NCBI RefSeq assembly: GCF_007954425.1
Contig: NZ_CP042345.1
Span: 372,001 to 436,000 of the forward strand
DNA: 64,000 nucleotides
Reading direction: 5' to 3'
Source of the DNA: Novosphingobium ginsenosidimutans
GTDB lineage: Bacteria > Pseudomonadota > Alphaproteobacteria > Sphingomonadales > Sphingomonadaceae
The translations under genes were made by a program, and so were the position numbers. Each line of letters starts with the position of its first letter. The stretch's first letter is position 1. Positions 8,164-16,692 of the stretch are shown in pieces. The notes beneath the pieces are model-generated. The model saw only the letters and a list, made by a program, of their open reading frames with translations, made no database searches and was not told where the DNA came from.

Positions 8164-9672
8164 ATGAACACCACTTTCACCTTGCCCGACTGGGCCGTGC
8201 TCGGCCTCTACGTGGTGCTGCTGGCTGCTGCCGGGTGGCTGACCACGCGGCGAGGCATGAAGAGCGAGGACTATTTCCTGGCCGGGCATCATGCGCCGAC
8301 CTGGCTGGTGGCGATTTCGGTGCTGTCCACCGTGCAATCGGCGGCGACGTTCCTGGGCGTGCCGGACTTCGCCTATCGCGGCAACTTTACCTATATCGGC
8401 GGGGTCTTCTCGACGCTGGTGGCGGCCTGGCTGGTGGGGCATTGGCTGATGCCGAAGTTCTATGCCGCCGGGGTGACCACGGTTTATGAGCTGCTGGAGA
8501 CGCGGTTCGATGCGACCGCGCGGCGGGCGGCGGCGGGGATGTACCTGGTCGGCCGGATCCTCGCCAGCGGGGCGCGGCTGTACCTGGCCGCCATCGCCGT
8601 CTCGATGATCCTGTTCCTCGATGTCGCACCCGGCCACATGCTGGTGGCCATGCTGATCCTGCTGGTGTTTGGCCTGGCCTTTACCTTCATGGGCGGGCTC
8701 AATTCGGTGATCTGGAGCGACCTGGTGCAGGTGGTGCTCTATGTCGGCGCGGCGCTGGTGGTGGCTTGGTTCCTGTGGACCAGCCTGCCGCTGACCCTGC
8801 CCCAGGCGATCGACGCACTTCGCCATGCCCCCGATGGCACCGACAAGCTGGCGCTGATCGACCCCTCCCCCAGCCTGTCCGCACCGTTCGGCCTGTGGGC
8901 GGTGCTGACCGGGGTGGTGCTGCTGAACTTCGCCAATGCCGGGCTGGACCAGGATACCACCCAGCGCGTGCTGGCCTGCCGCGATGCCAGGCAAGGCACG
9001 CGGGCGCTGTTCGTTTCGGCCTGGGCCTCATTGCCGGTGATCCTGCTGTTCCTGACTATCGGCGCGCTGCTGTGGTTGCATTATCAAGGCGCGGCCGCTG
9101 GCACTTACAACGGTGAGAGGGTCACCGTGTTCATGCATTACATCCTGACCGAGCTGCCGCCGGGGCTACGCGGCCTCGTCACCGTCGGCGTGATCGCGGC
9201 GGCGGCGATCAATTCGGGGCTGATCTCGATGTCGGCGGTGCTGGTCAATGACCTCTACCGGCCCTTTGCGGGCGACAAGAGCGAGGCCCATTTCGTGCGG
9301 ATGGGGCGGATTGCCACGGTGGCGCTGGGCCTCGCGCTGTTCGCCATGGCGGTGCTGTCCTATTACTGGCAGCGTTATGCCGATACGGCGCTGCTGGACT
9401 TCGTGCTGGGGGTGATGGCCTTTGCCTATTCCGGGCTGCTGGGGGTTTACGGCGTGGCGCTGTTTTCGCGCCGCGGGTCTTCCGCCAGCGTGCTGGCCGC
9501 CTTTGCCGCGGGGTTCCTGACCGTGCTGGCCTTCCAGCCCTATGTGATCGACGCACTGGGCCTCCCGCTCGCGCTGAAGGGCGTGGCCTTTCCGTGGCAC
9601 CTGTGCCTGGGGACGGTGGTGGCGGCGCTGGTCTGTCTGGCGGCGCCGGGGAAAGCGCGCCCCCACCCATAA
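8164..9672 (+). CDS. sodium:solute symporter (SSS family)
   Basis: This 502-aa, roughly 13-helix permease carries SSS hallmarks: TTRRGMKSEDYFLAGHHAPTW after the first helix, the long AFTFMGGLNSVIWSDLVQ segment and INSGLISMSAVLVNDLYRPF. The family couples sodium to uptake of sugars, carboxylates, amino acids or similar solutes; the substrate cannot be read from sequence. The start is ATG at 8164; the open frame upstream (8134) runs through non-conserved sequence. The gene is bracketed by two copies of the same inverted repeat and has no obvious operon partner. Confidence 0.92.
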   Translation: MNTTFTLPDWAVLGLYVVLLAAAGWLTTRRGMKSEDYFLAGHHAPTWLVAISVLSTVQSAATFLGVPDFAYRGNFTYIGGVFSTLVAAWLVGHWLMPKFYAAGVTTVYELLETRFDATARRAAAGMYLVGRILASGARLYLAAIAVSMILFLDVAPGHMLVAMLILLVFGLAFTFMGGLNSVIWSDLVQVVLYVGAALVVAWFLWTSLPLTLPQAIDALRHAPDGTDKLALIDPSPSLSAPFGLWAVLTGVVLLNFANAGLDQDTTQRVLACRDARQGTRALFVSAWASLPVILLFLTIGALLWLHYQGAAAGTYNGERVTVFMHYILTELPPGLRGLVTVGVIAAAAINSGLISMSAVLVNDLYRPFAGDKSEAHFVRMGRIATVALGLALFAMAVLSYYWQRYADTALLDFVLGVMAFAYSGLLGVYGVALFSRRGSSASVLAAFAAGFLTVLAFQPYVIDALGLPLALKGVAFPWHLCLGTVVAALVCLAAPGKARPHP

Positions 9673-9674
9673 TA

Positions 9675-9779
9675 GTCACCCCGGACTTGTTCCGGGGCGG
9701 TGCTGCCTTCCTGCGGAGCACCGGATCTTGGCTAGCGTCGCCGAAGAAAAGCACTGCCCCGGAACAGGTCCGGGGTGAC
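9675..9779. repeat. REP-like element with 24-base inverted arms
   Basis: The left arm GTCACCCCGGACTTGTTCCG(GGGC) at 9675-9698 and the right arm at 9756-9779 are near-perfect complements with one mismatch. Each arm is also internally palindromic (CCCCGGA/TCCGGGG). The 57-base spacer contains a further short hairpin. It directly follows the symporter stop codon, so it may also act as a terminator or mRNA stabiliser. Confidence 0.8.
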
Positions 9780-9849
9780 AAGGCAGGTTGGCTCGCCCGC
9801 TAATGCGCAAGGGTGGCGGTTTTCCCAAACCCCGGCTAAGGCACCGGCA

Positions 9850-10239
9850 ATGACTGCCCAGCCTTCCTTCATGGCCGCATCGCTGTCCGTCGCCGCTGGC
9901 GGCGCGGTCGGGGCATGGCTACGCTTTGCGGCGGGGCGGCTGATCGGGGCGCATCCGTTTCCCTATGCTACGCTGACCGTCAACGTACTGGGCAGCCTGG
10001 CAATGGGCCTGCTAGCCGGCTGGCTGGCCCGCAATGGCACCGGCGGCGAGCAGTGGCGCCTGCTGCTGGGCGTGGGCGTGCTGGGCGGCTTTACCACTTT
10101 TTCCGCCTTCAGCCTGGAGATCGCGCTGCTGCTGGAGCGCGGTGCGCTCGGCCAGGCAGCGCTGTATGTCGGCCTGTCGCTGGCCTTGGGTGTGGGCGGA
10201 CTGTTTGCCGGGCTGGCCCTGGCGCGAGGAATTGCATGA
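9850..10239 (+). CDS. crcB: fluoride ion channel CrcB/Fluc
   Basis: This 129-aa, four-helix protein has the Fluc signatures NVLGSLAMGLLAGW (conserved Asn in helix 2) and GGFTTFSAFSLE (the phenylalanine-box/TFST region lining the pore). Dimers form an antiparallel double-barrelled channel that expels fluoride and prevents its toxicity. ATG at 9850 (MTAQPSFMAAS) is taken as start. The stop overlaps the next gene by ATGA. No fluoride riboswitch is recognisable upstream. Confidence 0.95.
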   Translation: MTAQPSFMAASLSVAAGGAVGAWLRFAAGRLIGAHPFPYATLTVNVLGSLAMGLLAGWLARNGTGGEQWRLLLGVGVLGGFTTFSAFSLEIALLLERGALGQAALYVGLSLALGVGGLFAGLALARGIA

Positions 10240-11426
10240 GTAGCGAAGTTCGCCAGTTCACGGTCCAGCACGACGACGATGGCGTGCGGCTGGACCGCTG
10301 GTTCAAGCGCCACCTGCCGCAGATCGGCTTTGCCATGATCAGCCGCTGGGCCCGCACCGGGCAGATCCGCGTCGATGGCAAGCGCGCCGATCCGGCCGAC
10401 CGGCTCTCCGCCGGCCAGGTTGTACGCGTGCCGCCCGGCGGCGATGCCCCGGCCAAGGGCGGCGCCAAGCCGCGCCGCGAGCTGTCCGAGGAAGAGATCG
10501 CCCGGGCCGAAGCCATGGTCATCACCCAGGACCGCGCCGCGATCGTGCTCAACAAGCCGCCCGGCCTGGCGACGCAGGGCGGATCGGGCATGAAGGAGCA
10601 TGTCGACGGGCTGCTCGATGCTTTCGTTGGGGGCGGGCTAGAGGGCACCAAAAGCGCGCCGCGCCCGCGGCTGGTCCACCGGCTCGACAAGGACACCTCG
10701 GGTGTCCTGCTGATTGCCCGCACGCCGGGCAGCGCAGCCTATTTCTCCAAGCGCTTCTCGGGCCGCACCGCCCGCAAGATCTATTGGGCGATCATCACCG
10801 GCGTGCCGGACATCGCCGATGGCCTGATCGAGCTGCCGCTGGCCAAGCAGCCGGGCACCGGCGGTGAGAAGATGATGGTCGATAAGAGCGGCGAAGGGCA
10901 GTCTGCCCGCACCCGCTACCGCGTGCTGGACCGGGCGGGCAACCGCGCCGCCTGGGTCGAACTGCAACCGCTGACCGGCCGCACCCACCAGCTGCGCGTC
11001 CACATGGCGGCGATCGGCCACCCGATCGTGGGCGATGGCAAGTATGGCGGGCCGGAGGCGTTCCTGTCTGGCTCGATCAGCCGCAAGATGCACCTGCACG
11101 CCCGCCGCCTGATCATCGACCATCCCGATGGCGATGTGATCGACGTGAGGGCGGAGCTGCCCGAGCATTTCGCCAATACCATGGCCAGCCTGGGCTTTGA
11201 CGAGGACGACGGCGACGCCCTGCCCGAGCCCTACAAGCCCGGCAAGGCGGATGAAAAACAGGCCGCCAAGGCCCATGCCAAGCAGGTCCGCAAGGAGCGC
11301 CGCGGCGAACGGCGCGGCCGCGCTGATGGCCGGGTGGCGACCAGAAAGCCCGTGACGAAGGCCTTGGCCAAGCGCGGCCCAACCAAGGGCAAGGGCAGTC
11401 CGAAGCCGACGGGTAGGAAGAAATGA
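10236..11426 (+). CDS. RluA/RluC-family 23S rRNA pseudouridine synthase
   Basis: An N-terminal S4 RNA-binding domain (about residues 15-65, GVRLDRWFKRHLPQIG) is followed by the catalytic domain. The active-site Asp lies in RLVHRLDKDTSGVLL, with LTGRTHQLRVHM further on. The family isomerises uridines in 23S rRNA (RluC: 955, 2504, 2580). An extended, very basic C-terminal tail (about residues 330-396, Lys/Arg-rich) is a sphingomonad-type addition and probably binds RNA. It starts on the ATGA shared with crcB, so expression is coupled. Confidence 0.93.
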   Translation: MSSEVRQFTVQHDDDGVRLDRWFKRHLPQIGFAMISRWARTGQIRVDGKRADPADRLSAGQVVRVPPGGDAPAKGGAKPRRELSEEEIARAEAMVITQDRAAIVLNKPPGLATQGGSGMKEHVDGLLDAFVGGGLEGTKSAPRPRLVHRLDKDTSGVLLIARTPGSAAYFSKRFSGRTARKIYWAIITGVPDIADGLIELPLAKQPGTGGEKMMVDKSGEGQSARTRYRVLDRAGNRAAWVELQPLTGRTHQLRVHMAAIGHPIVGDGKYGGPEAFLSGSISRKMHLHARRLIIDHPDGDVIDVRAELPEHFANTMASLGFDEDDGDALPEPYKPGKADEKQAAKAHAKQVRKERRGERRGRADGRVATRKPVTKALAKRGPTKGKGSPKPTGRKK

Positions 11427-11455
11427 ACCGTCCGGTTCGCAGTGCTGCCGATAAG

Positions 11456-11550
11456 CCCCTCCCGCTTGCGGGAGGGGTTTGGGGTGGGCCCGCAACCAAT
11501 CACCGCTCGCGCAAGGGCCCACCCCCGGCCCCTCCCGCAAGCGGGAGGGG
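11456..11550. repeat. REP-like element with two 22-base palindromes
   Basis: Two copies of CCCCTCCCGC(TT or AA)GCGGGAGGGG, each a 10-bp palindrome, lie at 11456-11477 and 11529-11550. The inner sequences also pair (GGGGTGGGCCCGC with GGGCCCACCCC), so the whole element can form a large cruciform or RNA hairpin. It sits between two co-oriented genes. Similar elements are widespread in alphaproteobacteria. Confidence 0.8.
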
Positions 11551-11559
11551 AGGTTACTG

Positions 11560-12159
11560 ATGCACCCCAACCCGCAGTTCCGCCACGATGACCGCGCGCT
11601 GCTGGAAACGCTGATCGAGGAGATCGGCTTTGGCATGGTCTTCGCCGCCACGCCCGATGGGCCGCGCTTGGCGCATACGCCGCTGGTCTCGACCGGGGAC
11701 GGCGCGCTGCAATTCCACATCGCGCGCGGCAATGGCCTGGCCAAGCATCTTGACGGCGCGACCGTGCTGGCGGTGATCAACGGCCCGGACGGCTATGTCA
11801 GCCCGCGCTGGTATGCCGACCAGGGCCAGGTGCCGACCTGGAACTATGTGTCGCTCGAACTCGAAGGACGGGTTCGGCGGATGGATAGCGACGGGCTGCT
11901 GGGCCACCTCGAGGCACTCTCGGCGCGCGAGGAAGCCCGCCTGGCGGGTGAGCCCTGGACCATGGACAAGAGCCCGCCTGACTATATCCGCCGGCTGATG
12001 GCCGGGATCATTGGCTTCGAGCTGGAGATCCTGGGCTGGCGCGAGACGCTGAAGCTTAGCCAGAACAAGCCAGCCGAAGAGCGCGAGCGGGTTGCCGCCG
12101 GGCTGGAGGCCAGCGGTTCGGCCGCGATTGCCGCGCTGATGCGGAACCTGGCCGGATGA
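11560..12159 (+). CDS. FMN-binding PaiB-like protein
   Basis: This 199-aa protein resembles the PaiB/split-barrel flavin-binding family: MHPNPQFRHDDRALLETLIEE, the VINGPDGYVSPRWYAD core, VPTWNYVSLELEGRV and the late IIGFELEI segment are typical. Bacillus PaiB was described as a negative regulator of sporulation and protease genes; in proteobacteria the role is unclear and may be a flavin reductase-type enzyme. The start is ATG at 11560, just after the repeat. The stop overlaps the HAD hydrolase start by ATGA. Confidence 0.88.
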   Translation: MHPNPQFRHDDRALLETLIEEIGFGMVFAATPDGPRLAHTPLVSTGDGALQFHIARGNGLAKHLDGATVLAVINGPDGYVSPRWYADQGQVPTWNYVSLELEGRVRRMDSDGLLGHLEALSAREEARLAGEPWTMDKSPPDYIRRLMAGIIGFELEILGWRETLKLSQNKPAEERERVAAGLEASGSAAIAALMRNLAG

Positions 12160-12809
12160 CGACCCGCCTCGCCGTATTCGATTGCGATGGCACCCTGGTC
12201 GATGGCCAGGCGGCAGTCTGCGAGGCGATGGACACGGCCTTTGCGGCGCACGGCCTGCCCGCGCCCGACCGGCACCTGGTGCGTCGCAGCGTCGGCCTCA
12301 GCTTGCCGCAGGCAGTGCGGGCGCTGGTGCCTGATGCCGATGAAGAGCTGCGGCAGGGGATCGATCTTGCCTATCGCCACGCCTTCCGCACGGCGCGCGA
12401 GGCCGGACAGCTGGTTGAGCCGCTCTATGCCGGGGTGCGCGAACTGCTTGATGCGCTGCGCGATGATGGCTGGCTGCTGGGTGTCGCCACGGGCAAGTCA
12501 GACCGGGGGCTTGAACATTGCCTCGCCACCCACGGGCTCAGCCGCCATTTCGTGACGTTGCAGACGGCCGACCGGCACCCCTCGAAACCGCACCCGGCCA
12601 TGCTCGATGCCGCGCTGTTCGAGGCTGGCGCTCTGCCGCAGCACGCCGTGATGATCGGCGATACGGCCTATGACATGGTCATGGCGGTCAACGCCCGGGT
12701 TCGCGCGCTGGGAGTCGACTGGGGCTACCATACCCCTGACGAGCTGGCCGAAGCCGGGGCCGAAGCCGTCGCCCGCGATCCCCGCCATCTGCTGGAGCTG
12801 CTGTCATGA
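12156..12809 (+). CDS. HAD-family phosphatase (Gph/phosphoglycolate phosphatase-like)
   Basis: The catalytic motif I is VFDCDGTLVDGQ, with nucleophile Asp near residue 9. Motif II lies in LLGVATGKSDRG, and motifs III/IV are KPHPAM and MIGDTAYDMVMA. The cap is the small alpha-helical type. At 217 aa it fits the phosphoglycolate phosphatase/PGMB group, but the substrate cannot be assigned. It is coupled by ATGA overlaps to both neighbours in a four-gene run ending in the ATP12 gene. Confidence 0.92.
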   Translation: MTTRLAVFDCDGTLVDGQAAVCEAMDTAFAAHGLPAPDRHLVRRSVGLSLPQAVRALVPDADEELRQGIDLAYRHAFRTAREAGQLVEPLYAGVRELLDALRDDGWLLGVATGKSDRGLEHCLATHGLSRHFVTLQTADRHPSKPHPAMLDAALFEAGALPQHAVMIGDTAYDMVMAVNARVRALGVDWGYHTPDELAEAGAEAVARDPRHLLELLS

Positions 12810-13021
12810 GCGATAACGATACCCAGGCCCGCAACCGCTTTATCGTCATCCAGATCGTGCGGCTGAGCGGCGTGGCGATGGTCCTGGTTGGCCTGCTGGT
12901 GATGACCGGGCGGATCGACTGGCCGCGCGAGGCCGGCTTCGTCCTGGCCGCCGCCGGCCTGTTCGAGGCGCTGCTCGCGCCGCTGCTGCTCTCGCGCAAG
13001 TGGAAGACCCCGTCCGAATGA
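12806..13021 (+). CDS. small two-helix membrane protein (71 aa)
   Basis: Two hydrophobic segments (about residues 14-34, IVRLSGVAMVLVGLLVMTGRI, and 43-63, GFVLAAAGLFEALLAPLLLS) are separated by a short charged loop. A polar N-terminus and a basic end complete it. It overlaps the HAD gene and the ATP12 gene by ATGA at each end, so it is certainly part of the operon. In sphingomonads an unnamed protein of this type commonly precedes the ATP12 gene; a role in F1Fo-ATPase assembly is a guess from position. Confidence 0.82.
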   Translation: MSDNDTQARNRFIVIQIVRLSGVAMVLVGLLVMTGRIDWPREAGFVLAAAGLFEALLAPLLLSRKWKTPSE

Positions 13022-13719
13022 AGCGGTTCTACAAGGATGCAAAAGCCGCTGCGGTTGCCGGCGGCTGGCAGGTCCAGCTTGACGGGCGCGGAGTGAAAAC
13101 GGCGGGCGGCAACCAGCAGGTCGTGCCGAGCGAGGCCCTTGCCGCCGCCCTCGCCGCCGAATGGGCTGCGCAGGAAGAGACCATTGTGCCCGCCAGCTTC
13201 GTGCTGCGCGACATGGCCGACTATGCGATCGACGTGGTCGCAACCGACGCTGCGGCGGTGCGCACCACCCTGCTGGGCTTCGCCGAGACCGATACGCTCT
13301 GCTACCGCGCCGATCCGGGCGAAGCGCTCTACCGGCGCCAGCTTGAGCGGTGGGAGCCTTTGCTGGCTGCTGCCGAGGCGGGTTACGGCGTCCGATTCGA
13401 GCGGATCAGCGGGGTCATCCACCGTGCCCAGCCGCCCGAAACGCTGGCCCGGCTGGCGCAGCGGCTGGAGGGCGTTGATCCGCTGGCACTAGCCGCGCTC
13501 AATACCCTCACGTCGCTGGCTGCCTCGCTGGTAATCGGCCTCGCCGCGCTGGAGCCTGGTGCCGATGCCGGGGCGCTGTGGATCGCGGCCGAACTCGAAG
13601 AGGAATGGCAGGCCGAGCAATGGGGCCGCGATGCCGAGGCCGAGGAACGCCGCGCCCGCCGCGCCGCCGCCTTTGCCAATGCCGTGCGCTTTGCCGCGCT
13701 GGCACGACCGGGCGCGTGA
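13018..13719 (+). CDS. ATP12 family F1-ATPase assembly chaperone
   Basis: The N-terminus MKRFYKDAKAAAVAGGWQV with LDGRGVKTAGG, the later ETDTLCYRADP motif and a C-terminal acidic helix region (AELEEEWQAEQWGRD) identify the ATP12 family. ATP12 binds the alpha subunit of F1-ATPase before hexamer assembly. Homologues occur in mitochondria and alphaproteobacteria, which supports the taxonomic call. The start is ATG at 13018 (ATGA overlap), not the earlier frame at 13000. Confidence 0.93.
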   Translation: MKRFYKDAKAAAVAGGWQVQLDGRGVKTAGGNQQVVPSEALAAALAAEWAAQEETIVPASFVLRDMADYAIDVVATDAAAVRTTLLGFAETDTLCYRADPGEALYRRQLERWEPLLAAAEAGYGVRFERISGVIHRAQPPETLARLAQRLEGVDPLALAALNTLTSLAASLVIGLAALEPGADAGALWIAAELEEEWQAEQWGRDAEAEERRARRAAAFANAVRFAALARPGA

Positions 13720-13789
13720 AACGATTGACGTCCTTAATCGCGCGCTTAAACAGGTTGCTTCCCGCAACCCAAGGAGAGGAACCAGGGCC

Positions 13790-14164
13790 ATGTACAGCCA
13801 TATGATGGTAGGCTCGAACGACATCGATCGTTCGAAGGCATTTTACGACGCGCTCTTCGTGTCAGTGGGCGGCAAGCCCGGCATTGTCGATCCGAAGGGC
13901 CGGATCATCTACATGCACAATGGCGGCATGTTCCTTGTCACCAAGCCGATCGACGGCGAGGCGGCGACCCCTGGCAACGGCATGACCATCGGCTTTGCGA
14001 TGAACTCCCCGGAAGAGTGCGACACCTGGCACGCTGCCGGCGTTGCCGCGGGCGGCAAGGCGATCGAAGACCCGCCGGGCGTGCGCGACGGCGGGATGAA
14101 GCTGTACCTGGCTTACCTGCGCGATCCCGATGGCAACAAGCTGTGCGCGCTGCACCGGATGTAA
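13790..14164 (+). CDS. VOC-family (glyoxalase/bleomycin-resistance fold) protein
   Basis: This 124-aa protein contains a VOC module: MYSHMMVGSNDIDRSKAFYD at the start and YLRDPDGNKLCALHR at the end, the usual last strand with a metal-ligand-like position. Members bind a metal and small electrophiles or act as isomerases or dioxygenases. The substrate here is unknown. A strong AAGGAGAGGA ribosome binding site precedes ATG 13790. The end overlaps the likely fdhD start. Confidence 0.87.
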   Translation: MYSHMMVGSNDIDRSKAFYDALFVSVGGKPGIVDPKGRIIYMHNGGMFLVTKPIDGEAATPGNGMTIGFAMNSPEECDTWHAAGVAAGGKAIEDPPGVRDGGMKLYLAYLRDPDGNKLCALHRM

Positions 14165-14913
14165 CCGAAGTAAAGCCTGACGGCACCCGGCGCGCAATCA
14201 CGCGCGCCTGGGTGCCGGAAGCGCCCGTTGCGCTGGAATTCAACGGCCTGTCCTATGCGGTGATGATGGCGAGCCCGCAGGACCTCGAAGATTTCACCAC
14301 CGGCTTTGCCCTCAGCGAAGGGCTGGCCGCCCGGGCAACCGACCTTTCCGACATTGCGATTGCCGAAGTCGAACTGGGCTGGATCGTTCGCGCCCAGCTG
14401 GCCGGACTTGGTATCGACAAGCTGGAAGACCGCGTCCGGCGCCGTGTCGCGGAATCGAGCTGCGGGCTGTGCGGGATCGAGAACCTGGCCGAAGTGGCCC
14501 GGCCCCTGCCCCCGGTCGCTCTGCACGATCCGATCGAACCGGCCGCGATCTTTGCCGCCCTTGCGGCCCTGCGCGATCGCCAGCCGCTGGGCGCGGCGAC
14601 CGGCGCAGCCCACGCCGCCGCCCATTGCCGGCCGGATGGCACCGTCACCGCCCTGCGCGAGGATGTCGGCCGCCACAATGCGCTCGACAAGCTGATCGGC
14701 GCCATGGCTCGCACCGGCCAGGCAGTCGCGCCCGGTTTCGTCCTTTCGACCGCGCGGTGCAGTTACGAGATTGTCGAGAAGGCCGTGCGCGGCGGGGCCA
14801 CCACCCTGGTCTGCATTTCGCTGCCGACCTCGCTGGCGGTCCAGCGGGCGACAAGCGCCGGGCTCAGCCTGTGGGCACTAGCCCGCGAGGATAGCGTGCT
14901 GCAGGTCTGCTAG
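14143..14913 (+). CDS. fdhD: formate dehydrogenase accessory sulfurtransferase FdhD
   Basis: FdhD transfers sulfur from IscS to the molybdenum cofactor of formate dehydrogenases. The family features are present: PVALEFNGLSYAVMMASPQD, the catalytic SSCGLCGIE CxxC loop, REDVGRHNALDKLIG and FVLSTARCSYEIVEKA. No ATG lies close to the conserved start. GTG at 14143, inside the end of the VOC gene, gives 256 aa and is preferred over an ATG at 14017 that would add unrelated sequence. The 3' end overlaps metW by four bases in convergent orientation. Confidence 0.92.
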   Translation: MRAAPDVTEVKPDGTRRAITRAWVPEAPVALEFNGLSYAVMMASPQDLEDFTTGFALSEGLAARATDLSDIAIAEVELGWIVRAQLAGLGIDKLEDRVRRRVAESSCGLCGIENLAEVARPLPPVALHDPIEPAAIFAALAALRDRQPLGAATGAAHAAAHCRPDGTVTALREDVGRHNALDKLIGAMARTGQAVAPGFVLSTARCSYEIVEKAVRGGATTLVCISLPTSLAVQRATSAGLSLWALAREDSVLQVC

Positions 14914-15500
14914 CGCGAGAGCAGGAACACCGCGTGCTCGGCGCGCCAGCTGGCGGCCGCGTCGCTGATCCGCTTGTCGCCGGAGAGGAACCAGGCGCCC
15001 TCCACGGTCAGATGCTTGGCTTCCACGAGATCGCGGAAATCGCTGACCGTCACGTGGTGAATATTGGGCGTCTCGTACCAGGCGATCGGCAGCAGCCGTG
15101 TCACCGGCATCCGTCCATTCCAAAGCAGGCTGGCTCGCACCCGCCAGTGGCCGAAATTGGGGAAGCTGACAAAGGCCTGGCGCCCAACGCGCAGCAGTTC
15201 GTCCAGCACCTTGTCCGGCCGCTTGGTGGTCTGCAGCGTCTGGGACAGGATAGCATAGTCGAAAGCGGCGTCAGGATAGTCGATCAGGTCGCTATCGGCA
15301 TCGCCCTGCATCACCGACAGCCCCTTGGCGACGCATTCGGCGACGTCGTGCGGATCAAGCTCCATCCCGCGCGCATCGACCTGCTTGCCGTCGCGCAGCG
15401 CCGCCATCAGCGCGCCATCGCCGCAGCCGATATCGAGCACGCGGCTGCCCGGCGCGACATTGGCGGCAATCACCGCCAGATCGGGGCGCAGTGCAGTCAT
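14910..15500 (-). CDS. metW: MetW, SAM-dependent methyltransferase-like partner of MetX
   Basis: The SAM-binding motif [15 protein letters not shown], then GMELD and the [16 protein letters not shown] stretch typify MetW, and PNFGHWRVR is a family signature. In proteobacteria MetW works with MetX in the acyl-homoserine step of methionine synthesis. It overlaps metX by ATGA, giving a coupled metX-metW operon on the minus strand. Length of 196 aa is usual. Confidence 0.96.
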   Translation of the reverse strand: MTALRPDLAVIAANVAPGSRVLDIGCGDGALMAALRDGKQVDARGMELDPHDVAECVAKGLSVMQGDADSDLIDYPDAAFDYAILSQTLQTTKRPDKVLDELLRVGRQAFVSFPNFGHWRVRASLLWNGRMPVTRLLPIAWYETPNIHHVTVSDFRDLVEAKHLTVEGAWFLSGDKRISDAAASWRAEHAVFLLSR

Positions 15501-16660
15501 TGCTTGAGAAACCCGGCAATCACCCGGTCAAGCGCGGGGACATCGAGCAGGAAGCTGTCATGCCCGAATGGCGCCGACAGTTCGACAAAGCTGACCGGCG
15601 CGCCGGCGGCATTGAGGGCGTGGGCGATCGTCCGGCTTTCCGCCGTGGGATAGAGCCAGTCGGTATCGAAGCTGACCAGGCAGAACCGGGCCTTGCTGGC
15701 GCGGAAGGCGTCGGCCAGGCGGCCGCCCCCCTCACCACCGGCAACTTCCTCGGCCAGGTCGAAATAGTCCATTGCCCGGGTGATATAGAGATAGGAGTTG
15801 GCATCGAACCGGTCGGTGAAGCTCAGCCCCTGGTGGCGCAGGTAGCTTTCGACCTGGAAATCGGCATCGAAGCCAAAAGTCTTCTCGGTCCGGTCCTGCA
15901 GCTTGCGCCCGAACTTCTCATGCATCCCCTCTTCGGAGAGGTAGGTGATGTGCGCGGCCATGCGGGCGACGGCGAGACCCTTGTCCGGGCCCTTGCCGCC
16001 GGCGTAATAGTCGCCGCCCTTCCATTTGGGATCGGCCATGATCGCCTGCCGCCCGACTTCGTGAAAGGCGATGTTCTGCGCCGTGTGGCGCGCGGTGCTG
16101 GCGATCACCAGTGCGGCGCGGGTCCGCTCGGGCCAGTTGGCGGCAAAGGACAGCGCCTGCATCCCGCCCATTGACCCGCCGACCACGGCATGGAGCTGCT
16201 CGATCCCCAGCGCGTCGAGAATGCCGACCTGGGCGCGGACCATGTCGCGGATCGTGATGACCGGGAAGCGCATGGCATAGGGCTGGCCATCCGGGCCAAG
16301 GCTGGCCGGCCCGGTCGTGCCATAGCAGCCGCCCAGCACATTGGCGCAGATGATGAAGAAGCGGTCGGTATCGATCGGCTTGCCCGGGCCGACCATCCGC
16401 ACCCACCAACCCGGCTTGCCGGTGATCGGATGCGGGCTGGCGACGCATTGGTCCCCCGTCAGGGCATGAAAGATGATGACCGCGTTGGACTTGTCGGCAT
16501 TGAGCGTGCCGTAAGTCTCATAGGCCACGCGCACGCCGGTCAGCGCCTGCCCGCCATCAAGGGCAAGCGGCGCAGCGTGCTCCAGCACGTGGCTTTGGGC
16601 CAGCAAGGCTTCGGCGTCGGCCATGGGCGCGGGATTGGGGGAGCGCGAGCAGGCTGTCAA
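15497..16660 (-). CDS. metX: homoserine O-acyltransferase
   Basis: This alpha/beta-hydrolase enzyme acylates homoserine in the first committed step of methionine synthesis. The nucleophile elbow is [13 protein letters not shown], preceded by [15 protein letters not shown], and the C-terminal FGHDSFLLD carries the catalytic His. Whether acetyl- or succinyl-CoA is used cannot be settled by motif alone. Met at 16660 or 16624 may be the start. The 32-base gap to the divergent hisC leaves little room for a riboswitch. Confidence 0.95.
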   Translation of the reverse strand: MTACSRSPNPAPMADAEALLAQSHVLEHAAPLALDGGQALTGVRVAYETYGTLNADKSNAVIIFHALTGDQCVASPHPITGKPGWWVRMVGPGKPIDTDRFFIICANVLGGCYGTTGPASLGPDGQPYAMRFPVITIRDMVRAQVGILDALGIEQLHAVVGGSMGGMQALSFAANWPERTRAALVIASTARHTAQNIAFHEVGRQAIMADPKWKGGDYYAGGKGPDKGLAVARMAAHITYLSEEGMHEKFGRKLQDRTEKTFGFDADFQVESYLRHQGLSFTDRFDANSYLYITRAMDYFDLAEEVAGGEGGGRLADAFRASKARFCLVSFDTDWLYPTAESRTIAHALNAAGAPVSFVELSAPFGHDSFLLDVPALDRVIAGFLKQ

Positions 16661-16692
16661 TTGCCCGCAAGCCTGCTAAGGGCCCGTCCATC

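Noticed and set aside
9780..9849. Possible fluoride riboswitch upstream of crcB
   Set aside because: The sequence GGTGGCGGTTTTCCCAAACC has some resemblance but the ordered conserved blocks of the crcB motif and its pseudoknot are not present, and the gap to the repeat element is short.
16661..16692. SAM riboswitch before metX
   Set aside because: Only 32 bases separate metX from the divergent hisC, too short for any known SAM aptamer.
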